Origin: Oscillospiraceae bacterium
GTDB lineage: Bacteria; Bacillota; Clostridia; Oscillospirales; Acutalibacteraceae
Direction: 5' to 3'
Length of the DNA: 23,852 nt
Assembly (NCBI GenBank): GCA_003520555.1
Contig: DOUO01000036.1
Span: forward strand, 1-23,852
Shown here piece by piece: positions 1-7,399 of this stretch. The notes beneath the pieces are model-generated. The model was not told the DNA's origin and did not search any database. It saw only the letters and a list, made by a program, of their open reading frames with translations. Positions within the stretch are counted from its first letter, which is position 1. Every line of letters starts with the position of its first letter. A program made the position numbers and the translations under genes.

Positions 1-671
1 ATCACATGTGGGACTGGAACACGCCTCTTTATGATATCCTTGACGGGTTAAACCGCGTCGTAAAAGCAGGAAAGGCAAGATATATCGGAATATCGAACTG
101 CTTTGCTTGGCAGCTTGCTAAGGCAAACGCTATTGCCGAAAAAGAAGGCTTTGCAAAATTTATATCTGTTCAGGGACATTACAACCTGATTTTTCGTGAG
201 GAGGAGCGCGAGATGGTTCCGTACTGCGCTGAGGAAAACATCGCGTTAACCCCGTACAGCGCGCTTGCAAGCGGACGCTTGTCCCGCAAACCCGGAGAAA
301 ATGACACCAAGCGCGCGGCTGAGGACGCTTACGCAAAATTTAAGTATGACGCAACCTCACGTCAGGACGGAGTCATAATAAACCGCGTAGCCGAAACAGC
401 TGAAAAGCGCGGAGTGACCATGACGGAAGTTTCCGTTGCGTGGCTGCTCACTAAGGTTGCCTCTCCGGTAGCCGGCGCAACCAAGCTGCACCATATTGAG
501 GGCGCTGCAAAGGCGGTTGATTTAGAACTCAGTCCCGAAGAAATTAATTACCTTGAGGAACCGTATGTTCCTCATCCGCTTGCCGGCGTAATGGCACAAA
601 ATAAGCGTGAAAACGCAAACAAAAAGCATGTCTGGACTACAGGCGAACAAAAAATCAAGGAGGGAAACTGA
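1..671 (+). CDS. Aldo/keto reductase, 5'-truncated by window edge
   Basis: C-terminal part (about 222 residues) of an NADPH-dependent aldo/keto reductase, a cytoplasmic TIM-barrel enzyme that reduces aldehydes or ketones. The reading frame is open to the first base, and the His codon at 3-5 starts an HMWDWNTP block. This resembles the family's segment around the catalytic His, so the ATG at 6 is internal and the Asp-Tyr-Lys part of the tetrad lies upstream. The following text is typical of the family: VVKAGKARYIGIS, then VQGHYNLIFREEEREM, LTPYSALASGRLSR and a C-terminal cofactor-binding stretch (SPVAGATKLHHIE). The stop is followed at once by the next gene's ATG, and that gene's ribosome-binding site lies inside this one, so the two are translationally coupled. 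The substrate cannot be told. Family assignment is sure. Confidence 0.93.
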   Translation, partial: HMWDWNTPLYDILDGLNRVVKAGKARYIGISNCFAWQLAKANAIAEKEGFAKFISVQGHYNLIFREEEREMVPYCAEENIALTPYSALASGRLSRKPGENDTKRAAEDAYAKFKYDATSRQDGVIINRVAETAEKRGVTMTEVSVAWLLTKVASPVAGATKLHHIEGAAKAVDLELSPEEINYLEEPYVPHPLAGVMAQNKRENANKKHVWTTGEQKIKEGN

Positions 672-1427
672 ATGTCAGAAAAAATTGTTCAAACTGCAGG
701 AAGAAATCAGCTCGGCGATTTTGCGCCGACATTCGCACATCTGAACGACGACGTGTTGTTCGGTGAGGTATGGAACGAAGGAGCAATCAGCGTAAAAACA
801 AAATGTATTATAACAATTGTCGCACTGATGGCAAGCGGAATCACAGATTCCTCCCTTTCTTATCATTTGCAAAACGCCAAGGCACACGGCGTTACAAAGG
901 AAGAAATCGCCGCGATTATCACCCATGCCACAATGTACGCGGGATGGCCGAAGGGCTGGGCGGTTTTCCGTCTTGCCAAGGAAGTGTGGAACGAAGAAAG
1001 CGACGCGCAAAGTGAGAAAGAAAAGTATGAAAATTCAATATTTTTTCCTGTGGGAGAACCAAATCCTTACGGAAAATACTTTGTCGGACAAAGCTATCTT
1101 GCTCCTGTTTCAACACAGCAGGTGCCTGTGTTCAACGTAACCTTTGAGCCCGGCTGCAGGAACAACTGGCATATACATCACGCGACAAGCGGCGGCGGAC
1201 AAATGTTGATTTGCGTAGGCGGTCGCGGATATTACCGCGAATGGGGCAAAGAGCCCGTTGAGCTTACTCCCGGAACGGTTATCAACATTCCTCCTGAAGT
1301 TAAGCACTGGCACGGAGCCGCGCCCGATTCATGGTTTTCGCATCTTGCGATTGAAGTTGACGGCGACAATGCTTCAACAGAATGGCTCGAGGCAGTTGAT
1401 TCAAAAGAATACTATAAATTAAAATAG
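672..1427 (+). CDS. Carboxymuconolactone decarboxylase-cupin fusion protein
   Basis: A 251-residue two-domain protein. Residues about 1-105 are a carboxymuconolactone decarboxylase-like (CMD) helical domain, with SLSYHLQNAKAHGVTKEEI and HATMYAGWP. It lacks the CxxC redox pair of AhpD-type members. Residues about 125-245 are a cupin, with a HIHHATSGGGQ metal-site motif, a central glycine-rich strand and a second motif PPEVKHWHGA. In the family such pairs occur in small redox or detoxification operons, and no specific reaction is proven. It begins directly after the aldo/keto reductase stop with an AAGGAGG ribosome-binding site, and the flavodoxin genes follow closely, so an electron-transfer or quinone/aldehyde detoxification role is plausible by context only. 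Confidence 0.88.
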   Translation: MSEKIVQTAGRNQLGDFAPTFAHLNDDVLFGEVWNEGAISVKTKCIITIVALMASGITDSSLSYHLQNAKAHGVTKEEIAAIITHATMYAGWPKGWAVFRLAKEVWNEESDAQSEKEKYENSIFFPVGEPNPYGKYFVGQSYLAPVSTQQVPVFNVTFEPGCRNNWHIHHATSGGGQMLICVGGRGYYREWGKEPVELTPGTVINIPPEVKHWHGAAPDSWFSHLAIEVDGDNASTEWLEAVDSKEYYKLK

Positions 1428-1436
1428 GAGTTTTCT

Positions 1437-2120
1437 ATGACTAAAAATACCGATTCAAAAGCATTAAAGCTGTTGGCATATTTATTTATAATCGCTCTGA
1501 TGTTTACTCTTTCCGCCTGCGGCAATGCGCCTGCGGACAGCAAATCGTCCTCGCAACCGCAAAATGAAACTGCGGCGGCAACAACGGAAAAGAAAACCGA
1601 AGCTGCCGAAAAAGAAAAGTCAGGCGTCGGCAGCACAACCACAGCCGGCAACAAAACATTAGTTGTATACTTTTCGGCTACCGGCACAACAAAGGGAGTC
1701 GCTCAGCAAATTGCCGAAATAACAAATGCAGATACTTATGAAATCCTCGCGGCTCAAACTTATACCACGGCGGATTTAAATTGGAACGATAAGGAAAGCC
1801 GCACCACAAAGGAGCAGAACGACAAATCCGTACGTCCGGAAATCGGCAGTGAAAAGATTTCTTTTGACGGCTATTCAACAATTTTCGTTGGTTATCCAAT
1901 CTGGTGGGGAGAAGAACCGCGCATAATGGATACGTTCGTTGAAAGTTACGATTTCAGCGGAAAGACCGTTGTTCCGTTTTGCACCTCGGGCGGCTCCGGA
2001 ATAGGCTCAAGCGGAACTAACCTGGCTCAAAACGCAGGCAGCGGCAACTGGCTTGAGGGCGAACGCCTCAGCAGCTCGTCCGATATTGATGGATGGATAA
2101 AAGGTCTTAAGCTTTCATAA
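1437..2120 (+). CDS. Lipoprotein-anchored flavodoxin
   Basis: A 227-residue predicted lipoprotein. A charged start and hydrophobic segment (residues about 9-27) lead to a lipobox LSAC with the lipid-accepting Cys at 28. A Ser/Thr/Ala/Glu/Lys-rich linker follows (about 31-71), then a flavodoxin domain (about 72-227). The FMN phosphate loop SATGTT is at 80-85, followed by GYPIWWGEEP and CTSGGSGIG around the isoalloxazine site. Flavodoxins carry electrons via FMN and are normally cytoplasmic, so outside anchoring is unusual. It is clearly paralogous to the soluble flavodoxin just downstream (shared YTTADLNW/YTRADLNW and ESYDFSGK/EAYDFSGK stretches). It lies 9 bp after the CMD-cupin gene with a GGAG ribosome-binding site and is probably co-transcribed. 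The electron donor is unknown. Confidence 0.9.
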   Translation: MTKNTDSKALKLLAYLFIIALMFTLSACGNAPADSKSSSQPQNETAAATTEKKTEAAEKEKSGVGSTTTAGNKTLVVYFSATGTTKGVAQQIAEITNADTYEILAAQTYTTADLNWNDKESRTTKEQNDKSVRPEIGSEKISFDGYSTIFVGYPIWWGEEPRIMDTFVESYDFSGKTVVPFCTSGGSGIGSSGTNLAQNAGSGNWLEGERLSSSSDIDGWIKGLKLS

Positions 2121-2134
2121 AACGGAGTAACGAT

Positions 2135-2176
2135 ATGAAAAAAACAGTTTGTGTAAAGGAGAATAAACATGAGTAA
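2135..2176 (+). other. 13-codon mini-ORF overlapping flavodoxin start
   Basis: Between the two flavodoxin genes, a ribosome-binding-site-like AACGGAG precedes an ATG that opens a 13-codon frame starting MKKTVCVKENKHE. It ends 8 bases inside the next gene, whose own AAAGGAG lies in the frame. It may be a coupling leader peptide, a gene remnant or chance. There is no sign of conservation from one sequence. Confidence 0.25.
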
Positions 2177-2642
2177 AAAATTAGTAGCATATTTTTCCGC
2201 AAGCGGCACAACCGCGCTGGCAGCAAAAAATCTTGCAAAGGCCGCAGGCGCGGATTTGTATGAAATCAAGCCCGAAACACCGTATACAAGAGCCGACCTC
2301 AACTGGCAGGATAAAAATTCACGCAGCTCGCTTGAAATGCGCGACTCAGGCTCACGTCCGGCGCTTGCCGACACAGACGCGAATATAGCCTCATATGATA
2401 CCGTTTTTGTGGGTTTTCCGATTTGGTGGTATGTTGCTCCTACAATAATAAACAGCTTTTTGGAAGCTTACGATTTCAGCGGAAAAAAGATAGTACTGTT
2501 TGCAACCTCAGGAGGATCGGGTTTCGGAAAAGCTGTTGCGGGTTTGCAGCCCAGCGCGCCGAACGCGACTATTGTTGAGGGTGAAATCCTGAACGGCAGA
2601 CAAAGCGAAGCAAAGCTCAAAGCATTCGCCGATAAATTCTAA
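2169..2642 (+). CDS. Flavodoxin (soluble)
   Basis: A 157-residue cytoplasmic flavodoxin, an FMN electron carrier, without a signal peptide. The FMN phosphate loop SASGTT is at residues 10-15. FVGFPIWWYVAPTIINSF and ATSGGSGFG form the flavin-contacting segments. Length fits a single-domain flavodoxin of the Flavodoxin_4 type found in clusters in Clostridia. The start is well supported by AAAGGAG seven bases upstream. It is the last gene of the aldo/keto reductase cassette and is followed by a strong terminator. It resembles the preceding lipoprotein's flavodoxin domain throughout, which suggests tandem duplication followed by gain or loss of the anchor. The reductase partner is not in the window. 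Confidence 0.93.
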   Translation: MSKKLVAYFSASGTTALAAKNLAKAAGADLYEIKPETPYTRADLNWQDKNSRSSLEMRDSGSRPALADTDANIASYDTVFVGFPIWWYVAPTIINSFLEAYDFSGKKIVLFATSGGSGFGKAVAGLQPSAPNATIVEGEILNGRQSEAKLKAFADKF

Positions 2643-2658
2643 AATAATAAATCATCAG

Positions 2659-2690
2659 CCGCCGCGGTTTCATTCTGCGGCGGTATTTTT
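2659..2690 (+). terminator. Rho-independent terminator of redox cassette
   Basis: A 7-bp GC-only stem (CCGCCGC at 2659-2665 with GCGGCGG at 2677-2683), an 11-base loop and a TATTTTT tail. It sits 17 bases after the soluble flavodoxin stop. Confidence 0.88.
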
Positions 2691-2693
2691 ATC

Positions 2694-2720
2694 ACTTTTA
2701 CGCCTTTAATGAATACTATA
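2694..2720 (+). promoter_or_regulatory. Candidate sigma-K promoter of spoVFA
   Basis: AC at 2694-2695, a 16-base spacer and AATACTATA at 2712-2720. The sigma-K consensus is AC, 16-17 bases, then CATAnnnTA, so the only mismatch is the first base of the -10 element. It ends 32 bases before the ATG at 2753. Known biology supports it: DPA synthase is made in the mother cell under sigma-K in Bacillus. No sigma-A-like site was seen here. This is a short degenerate motif, so it remains an inference. Confidence 0.5.
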
Positions 2721-2752
2721 AAATTGTAAAGATTATTTTGGTTGGTGTTCAT

Positions 2753-3619
2753 ATGAAAGCTATCGGCAATATAAAAACCTTCGCCGTAATAGGCGGCGAC
2801 AAACGGCAGCTGTTTTTGGCGGATTCACTTGTACGCGACGGATTTCGTGTAATCATGGGCGGCTTTGACAGCCTTTTAAGTATAGGCGCGATAACCCTGG
2901 CTGATGTTCCCACCGCAATCAATTATGCCGACGCGGTAATAATGCCGCTTCCGTGCATACGCGGGGACGGAAGCTTAAATACTCCGTTTTCTTCGGATAA
3001 GCTATACTTTACCGACGATTTAATCCGGACGCTTATAAATAAGCCCGTGTTTGCGGGAATGGCTGACAAGCTGTTAAGAGCTTATCCGGAGCTGAAGGCC
3101 GGAAATGTGTACGACTATGCCCGCCGTGACGATTTTGCGGTGTTAAACGCCGTTCCGACTGCCGAAGGAGCCGTATTGCGCGCGATGAGCGAATATGAGG
3201 GTACAATTGCCGGAAGCAGAACCATGGTAGCCGGCTTCGGAAGAATAGGAAAAATCCTTTCAGGGCTTTTAAAGTCTCTCGGCTCAAGGGTTACCGTTTG
3301 CGCGCGAAGCTCAACGGATAAGGCGTATATTGAAGCCTTGGGTTATAAATTTAAAAATACCTCCCGGCTTGACGGCGTTCAAAATATCGACATTGTATTC
3401 AACACAATTCCTTCGCTGATTTTTACCGAAAACGTTTTGAAAAACACCTGCCCCGATACTCTTTTTATAGACCTCGCGTCGCTTCCGGGCGGAATTGATT
3501 TTGAGGCGGCAAACGCCCTCGGTATTGACGCGCACCGCGCGTTATCCTTACCGGGAAAATACAGTCCGAAGGCGGCGGGAGAAATAATAAAAAACACGGT
3601 TTACACTATACTGTCATGA
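2753..3619 (+). CDS. spoVFA: Dipicolinate synthase subunit A
   Basis: A 288-residue protein closely matching the layout of Bacillus SpoVFA/DpaA. With SpoVFB it turns the lysine-pathway intermediate dihydrodipicolinate (or its hydrated precursor) into dipicolinic acid in the mother cell; this is imported into the forespore for heat resistance. The N-terminal domain begins FAVIGGDKRQ. An NAVPTAEGA stretch precedes the Rossmann dinucleotide site GFGRIG (about residues 161-166). INTIPSLIF-like and IDLASLPGGIDF motifs are conserved near the C terminus. I chose ATG 2753 because it matches the family N terminus; an in-frame TTG at 2738 would add five residues, and neither start has a strong ribosome-binding site. 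It is first in a two-gene unit with spoVFB. Confidence 0.92.
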   Translation: MKAIGNIKTFAVIGGDKRQLFLADSLVRDGFRVIMGGFDSLLSIGAITLADVPTAINYADAVIMPLPCIRGDGSLNTPFSSDKLYFTDDLIRTLINKPVFAGMADKLLRAYPELKAGNVYDYARRDDFAVLNAVPTAEGAVLRAMSEYEGTIAGSRTMVAGFGRIGKILSGLLKSLGSRVTVCARSSTDKAYIEALGYKFKNTSRLDGVQNIDIVFNTIPSLIFTENVLKNTCPDTLFIDLASLPGGIDFEAANALGIDAHRALSLPGKYSPKAAGEIIKNTVYTILS

Positions 3620-3648
3620 AATAACTTTCCTGAAAAGGAGGTGAACGG

Positions 3649-4221
3649 GTGAAAAAGGCAACCATAGGATTTGCCATGTGCGGTTCCTTTTGCACCTTTT
3701 CAAAAGCCTTTGAGCAAATGCAAAAGCTTAAGGACAGCGGATTTGACATAATTCCGATTATGTCCGCAAACGCTTTTACTACCGATACAAGATTCGGCAA
3801 GGCTGAGGATATGATAAAAACCGCAGAAAAAATCTCCGGTAAAAAAGTGCTTAAAACTATTGCCGACACCGAACCCATCGGGCCGAAAAACATGTGCGAT
3901 TTGCTTGTTATCGCTCCCTGTACGGGCAACACCCTTTCAAAGCTTTCAAACGGAATAACCGACACTTCGGTTACAATGGCGGCAAAGTCGCACCTGCGCG
4001 TGCTTAAGCCCTTGCTTATTTGCGCAGCCACAAACGACGCTTTGGGTGCTTCCGCTCAAAACATCGGCAGGCTTTTAAACACTAAAAACATCTATTTTGT
4101 GCCCCTTAAGCAGGACAATCCCGTAAAAAAGCCAAATTCGCTTGTGGCTGATTTCGGCAAACTGGAGCAAAGCGTAATCAGCGCTCTCGGAGGCAAACAA
4201 ATTCAACCGATTATCGGATGA
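3649..4221 (+). CDS. spoVFB: Dipicolinate synthase subunit B
   Basis: A 190-residue flavoprotein-family subunit (the same fold family as phosphopantothenoylcysteine decarboxylase) that works with SpoVFA to make dipicolinic acid during sporulation. Visible family text includes IGFAMCGSFCTF at the N terminus, DLLVIAPCTGNTLSKLSNGITD in the flavin-binding region, and ICAATNDALG. It starts at GTG 3649, fixed by a perfect AAAGGAGGTGA ribosome-binding site at 3634-3644. It lies 29 bases after spoVFA, so the two are surely one operon. Length fits the family (about 200 residues). No spore-uptake (spoVA) genes are nearby. Confidence 0.93.
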   Translation: MKKATIGFAMCGSFCTFSKAFEQMQKLKDSGFDIIPIMSANAFTTDTRFGKAEDMIKTAEKISGKKVLKTIADTEPIGPKNMCDLLVIAPCTGNTLSKLSNGITDTSVTMAAKSHLRVLKPLLICAATNDALGASAQNIGRLLNTKNIYFVPLKQDNPVKKPNSLVADFGKLEQSVISALGGKQIQPIIG

Positions 4222-4241
4222 TTTCTTCAATAATGTAATTC

Positions 4242-4284
4242 AGGGCAGCCGGGGCCTACGGTCAGGGCTGCCTTCAATTAATTT
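4242..4284 (+). terminator. Weak terminator-like hairpin after spoVFB
   Basis: AGGGCAGCC (4242-4250) pairs with GGCTGCCTT (4266-4274), including one G-U pair, around a 15-base loop. The tail CAATTAATTT is a poor U-tract, so termination may be inefficient. Confidence 0.5.
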
Positions 4285-4299
4285 AATGACAATTGGGTA

Positions 4300-4328
4300 T
4301 TGATACCAAAGTTAATTTGTGCTAAAAT
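4300..4328 (+). promoter_or_regulatory. Sigma-A promoter (extended -10)
   Basis: TTGATA (4300-4305), 17-base spacer, TAAAAT (4323-4328), with TG one base before the -10 element. It lies 34 bases before the zinc-ribbon gene and probably drives the unit 4363-7351, since the following gaps are short and hold no other promoter. Confidence 0.75.
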
Positions 4329-4362
4329 GAATTTAATAATAATATGAAAAACGGAGAATAAT

Positions 4363-4857
4363 ATGAAATTCTGTAAAAAATGCAAGCATACCTTTGAGGA
4401 TTCACAGGAGTACTGCTCAAACTGCAAAAACAGAAAACCGCTTGAGGATATTACCGATCAAAACACACCGGTTTATTTGATTTCAGCGGACGGCTTTGAG
4501 CGCGAACGAATTCAAACCGCGCTTACAAGCAACGGAATTCCCAACGACAGCATAATAAAAGAGGAGGATACAGCGCCCGAATCAATCAAGGGCTTCAGCA
4601 GCTCGTGGCGCGATATTCTTGTGCCTTTTTCCGCGTATGATAAGGCATATGATATTTGCGTAGGCATCGGCGCGATTAAGCCTGACGGCGAGGTAAAGGT
4701 CGTCGGCGACGACGCGCAGGAAGAGTTTGAGGACATGCCTCCGGCAAAGCGCACAACCGTAAAAATACTTTCGGCAATCCTCTTCATTATAGTTGCCGCG
4801 CTTATTATCTTCGGCACAGACGCAATAACAGGTTTTATTAAAGGTCTGTTCAACTGA
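4363..4857 (+). CDS. Zinc-ribbon, single-pass membrane protein of unknown function
   Basis: A 164-residue protein I cannot assign to a characterised gene. Cys4, Cys7, Cys18 and Cys21 form a zinc ribbon of two CxxC pairs. Residues about 35-105 resemble the DUF2007-type 'putative signal transducing' fold: a VYLISADGFERERIQTALTSNGI start, then a VPFSAYDKAYDICVGIG helix. An acidic stretch follows (about 114-127), then a C-terminal hydrophobic segment (about 132-155) able to span the membrane, with the soluble part inside. It has its own sigma-A promoter and an ACGGAG ribosome-binding site and is only 30 bases ahead of metY, so it shares a transcript with metY-ispD-ispF. A regulatory or scaffold role is a guess. 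Confidence 0.82.
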   Translation: MKFCKKCKHTFEDSQEYCSNCKNRKPLEDITDQNTPVYLISADGFERERIQTALTSNGIPNDSIIKEEDTAPESIKGFSSSWRDILVPFSAYDKAYDICVGIGAIKPDGEVKVVGDDAQEEFEDMPPAKRTTVKILSAILFIIVAALIIFGTDAITGFIKGLFN

Positions 4858-4887
4858 TATATTATTCTTGAAAGGAATTAAAACTAT

Positions 4888-6159
4888 ATGAAAATTGAAA
4901 CAAAATGCCTTCATGAAGGCTACGAACCCAAAAACGGCGAAGCGCGCCAGCTTCCCATCTACCAAAGCACAACATGGAAATACGCCTCAAGCGACGCCAT
5001 GGGCAGGCTTTTTGATTTGGAAGACGCAGGATATTTTTACACGAGACTTCAAAATCCCACAAACGATTTTGCGGCCGCAAAAATCGCCGCTCTTGAAGGC
5101 GGCGTCGCGGGCATGCTTACCTCAAGCGGACAGGCGGCAAACTTCTTTGCGCTTTTTAATATTTGCGAAGCAGGCAGTCATATAATCGCTTCTTCCGCAA
5201 TCTACGGCGGAACGTATAATCTTTTGGGCGTAACAATGAAGAAGATGGGAATCGACGTAACCTTCATTGATCAGGATTTGCCCGAGGAGGAGCTTGACAA
5301 GCTCTTTAAAGACAACACACGCGCGGTGTTCGGCGAAACAATTACAAATCCGACCGTATCGGTGTTTGATATTGAAAAGTTTGCTCGCCTCGCCCATAAG
5401 CACGGCGTACCGCTTATCATTGACAATACCTTCGCAACTCCCGTAAACTGCCGTCCCATCGAATGGGGAGCTGACATTGTAACCCACTCCACAACAAAAT
5501 ATATGGACGGTCACGCTGTAGGCGTCGGCGGAGCTATTGTTGACAGCGGCAATTTTGACTGGATGGCGCATGCCGATAAGTTCCCGGGACTTACTACTCC
5601 GGACGAAAGTTATCACGGCTTGGTTTATGCCGAAAAATTCGGCAAGCTCGCCTATATCACCAAGGCGACATCGCAGCTCATGCGCGACCTCGGTTCAATC
5701 CAGTCTCCGCAGAACGCGTTTTACCTTAACACAGGTCTTGAATCGCTCCATGTACGCATGGACAGACATTGCTCAAACGCTCTTAAAATTGCCGAATTCC
5801 TCAGTAAAAATGACAAGGTGGCATGGATTGATTATCCTGATTTGGAGGATAACAAGTATCATGAGCTTTGCAAAAAATATCTTCCTAACGGCTCATGCGG
5901 CGTAATTGCTTTTGCCGTTAAGGGCGGAAGAGACAAGGCGATTAAGTTTATGGACAGCTTAAAGCTCGCTACAATCGCCACTCACGTTGCGGACGCGCGC
6001 ACCTGTCTGCTTCACCCCGCAAGCCACACTCACCGTCAGCTTTCCGACGAACAGCTCCGCGAAGCAGGCGTAGCACCCGACCTTATCCGTCTTTCGGTCG
6101 GTCTTGAGAACGTTGACGATCTTATTGAAGATTTAACTCAGGCACTTGCTAAAATATAA
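4888..6159 (+). CDS. metY: O-acetylhomoserine sulfhydrylase (aminocarboxypropyltransferase)
   Basis: A 423-residue PLP enzyme of the Cys/Met metabolism family. It joins O-acetyl-L-homoserine with sulfide to give homocysteine for methionine synthesis in the cytoplasm. Family features are TKCLHEGYEP and YQSTTWKY at the N terminus, YTRLQNPTND, SSGQAANFF, the PLP-contacting IIDNTFATP, and the Schiff-base lysine in HSTTKYMDGH (K204). The C-terminal LLHPASHTHRQL and VGLENVDDLIEDL are also typical. The length and the long central insert fit MetY better than MetB or MetC. No SAM riboswitch or T-box was recognised upstream; the 30-base gap to the zinc-ribbon gene leaves no room for one. Exact sulfur donor specificity cannot be read from sequence. 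Confidence 0.93.
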   Translation: MKIETKCLHEGYEPKNGEARQLPIYQSTTWKYASSDAMGRLFDLEDAGYFYTRLQNPTNDFAAAKIAALEGGVAGMLTSSGQAANFFALFNICEAGSHIIASSAIYGGTYNLLGVTMKKMGIDVTFIDQDLPEEELDKLFKDNTRAVFGETITNPTVSVFDIEKFARLAHKHGVPLIIDNTFATPVNCRPIEWGADIVTHSTTKYMDGHAVGVGGAIVDSGNFDWMAHADKFPGLTTPDESYHGLVYAEKFGKLAYITKATSQLMRDLGSIQSPQNAFYLNTGLESLHVRMDRHCSNALKIAEFLSKNDKVAWIDYPDLEDNKYHELCKKYLPNGSCGVIAFAVKGGRDKAIKFMDSLKLATIATHVADARTCLLHPASHTHRQLSDEQLREAGVAPDLIRLSVGLENVDDLIEDLTQALAKI

Positions 6160-6188
6160 CCGACACAAATTATCGCGGAGGCAGAACC

Positions 6189-6887
6189 ATGTCTAAGTTT
6201 GTATCAGCAGTCATTGTTGCGGCAGGAAGCTCCACCCGCATGGGAACAGCGGACAGCAAGCAGTTTATACCGCTTTTGGGCAAACCGGTAATCGAGTACA
6301 CCCTCAACGCCTTTCAGCAAAGCGGTTTGGTAAGCGAAATCATTGTCGTATGCCGGGAACAGGATTACGAAAGGATAAAATCGCTTGCCGAGGAAAGCTC
6401 AATAACAAAGCTCACCTCTCTTGTCGCCGGCGGCGACAGCAGGGCAGAGAGCGTTAAAAACGGTATAAAAGCCGTTAGTACCAACGCCGAATACCTTGCG
6501 ATACACGACGGCGCCCGCCCTCTTATTTCTACAAAAGAAATAAACTCGGTAATTGAAAAGGCATTTGAAACAGACGCGGCAACCCTCGGCACAACTGTGA
6601 CCGACACAATCAAGGTTGTTGATTCCGAAAACGTTATTGTCAGCACACCAAGCCGCTCAACGCTCAGGGCTGTGCAGACTCCGCAGGTGTTTGACCGCGA
6701 AATTTATGAATTTGCGCTTGATAAAGCGGGAGATGATTTGGATAGCTTTACAGACGACTGCTCGCTGATTGAAAATCTCGGCGTTGAAATTCAAATTGTT
6801 CAGGGCAGTACCGAAAACATAAAGCTTACAACGCCGATGGACATAATCATTGCCGAAAGTATCTTAAGCAGAAGGAGCAAATCATGA
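6189..6887 (+). CDS. ispD: 2-C-methyl-D-erythritol 4-phosphate cytidylyltransferase
   Basis: A 232-residue IspD, the third enzyme of the MEP isoprenoid pathway: it transfers CMP from CTP to 2-C-methyl-D-erythritol 4-phosphate. The nucleotide-binding loop AAGSSTRMG is at residues 11-19. [23 protein letters not shown], the [14 protein letters not shown] segment and FTDDCSLIE are all standard. Length matches the family. It lies 29 bases after metY with a CGGAGG ribosome-binding site and overlaps ispF by 4 bases (ATGA), so the two are coupled. IspE, the step between, is not in the window. Confidence 0.97.
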   Translation: MSKFVSAVIVAAGSSTRMGTADSKQFIPLLGKPVIEYTLNAFQQSGLVSEIIVVCREQDYERIKSLAEESSITKLTSLVAGGDSRAESVKNGIKAVSTNAEYLAIHDGARPLISTKEINSVIEKAFETDAATLGTTVTDTIKVVDSENVIVSTPSRSTLRAVQTPQVFDREIYEFALDKAGDDLDSFTDDCSLIENLGVEIQIVQGSTENIKLTTPMDIIIAESILSRRSKS

Positions 6888-7351
6888 GAATAGGGCACGG
6901 ATACGACGTACATAAATTTGCCGAAAACCGCAGGCTTATCTTAGGCGGAGTTGAAATTCCCTTTGAGTTGGGGTTGCTCGGACATTCCGACGCGGATGTA
7001 CTGCTTCACGCGATTTCGGACGCGCTTTTGGGCGCTGCGGCTCTCGGCGATATCGGAAAGCATTTTCCCGACACCGATGATAAATACAAGGGCGCGGACA
7101 GTCTTGTGCTTTTAAGTGAAGTCAACAATATTCTTTTAAAGAATAATTTTCGCGTTGTTAATATTGATTCTACGGTTATCGCGCAAAAGCCAAAGCTTAT
7201 GCATCACATACCCAAAATGCGTGAAAATATCGCGAAAGCGTGCGGTATTGACGTTTCTTGTGTCAGCGTTAAAGCTACAACCGAGGAAAAACTCGGTTTT
7301 ACCGGCAGACTTGAGGGCATATCGGCTCACGCAGTTTGCCTTATTGAATAA
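6884..7351 (+). CDS. ispF: 2-C-methyl-D-erythritol 2,4-cyclodiphosphate synthase
   Basis: A 155-residue IspF that cyclises CDP-methylerythritol 2-phosphate to methylerythritol 2,4-cyclodiphosphate in the MEP pathway; the active enzyme is a trimer. Metal ligands Asp8, His10 and His42 are present in GYDVH and [18 protein letters not shown], the [11 protein letters not shown] loop and the C-terminal [13 protein letters not shown] complete the signature. Start and coupling: its ATG overlaps the ispD stop (ATGA). It is the last gene before a hairpin at 7362-7392. Confidence 0.97.
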   Translation: MRIGHGYDVHKFAENRRLILGGVEIPFELGLLGHSDADVLLHAISDALLGAAALGDIGKHFPDTDDKYKGADSLVLLSEVNNILLKNNFRVVNIDSTVIAQKPKLMHHIPKMRENIAKACGIDVSCVSVKATTEEKLGFTGRLEGISAHAVCLIE

Positions 7352-7361
7352 CATAAAAAAC

Positions 7362-7399
7362 ACACCTCGTTCATACCTTTTGAATGAGGTGTTAATTTT
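7362..7399 (+). terminator. Hairpin after ispF covering the next gene's RBS
   Basis: A 12-bp stem (7362-7373 with 7381-7392, one G-U pair) with a 7-base loop and the tail TAATTTT, so it is terminator-like. The same 3' arm contains AGGTG, the only ribosome-binding site for the ATG at 7400. Termination and translation control are both possible. Confidence 0.65.

Noticed and set aside
6..8. ATG at 6 as the true start of the aldo/keto reductase
   Set aside because: The family has about 100 more residues upstream, and the codon before it encodes the expected His.
3606..4031. 141-codon minus-strand ORF antisense to spoVFB
   Set aside because: It is a shadow of a well-conserved gene with no domain or start signal.
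4858..4887. SAM riboswitch or T-box before metY
   Set aside because: The gap is only 30 bases and no such structure is present.
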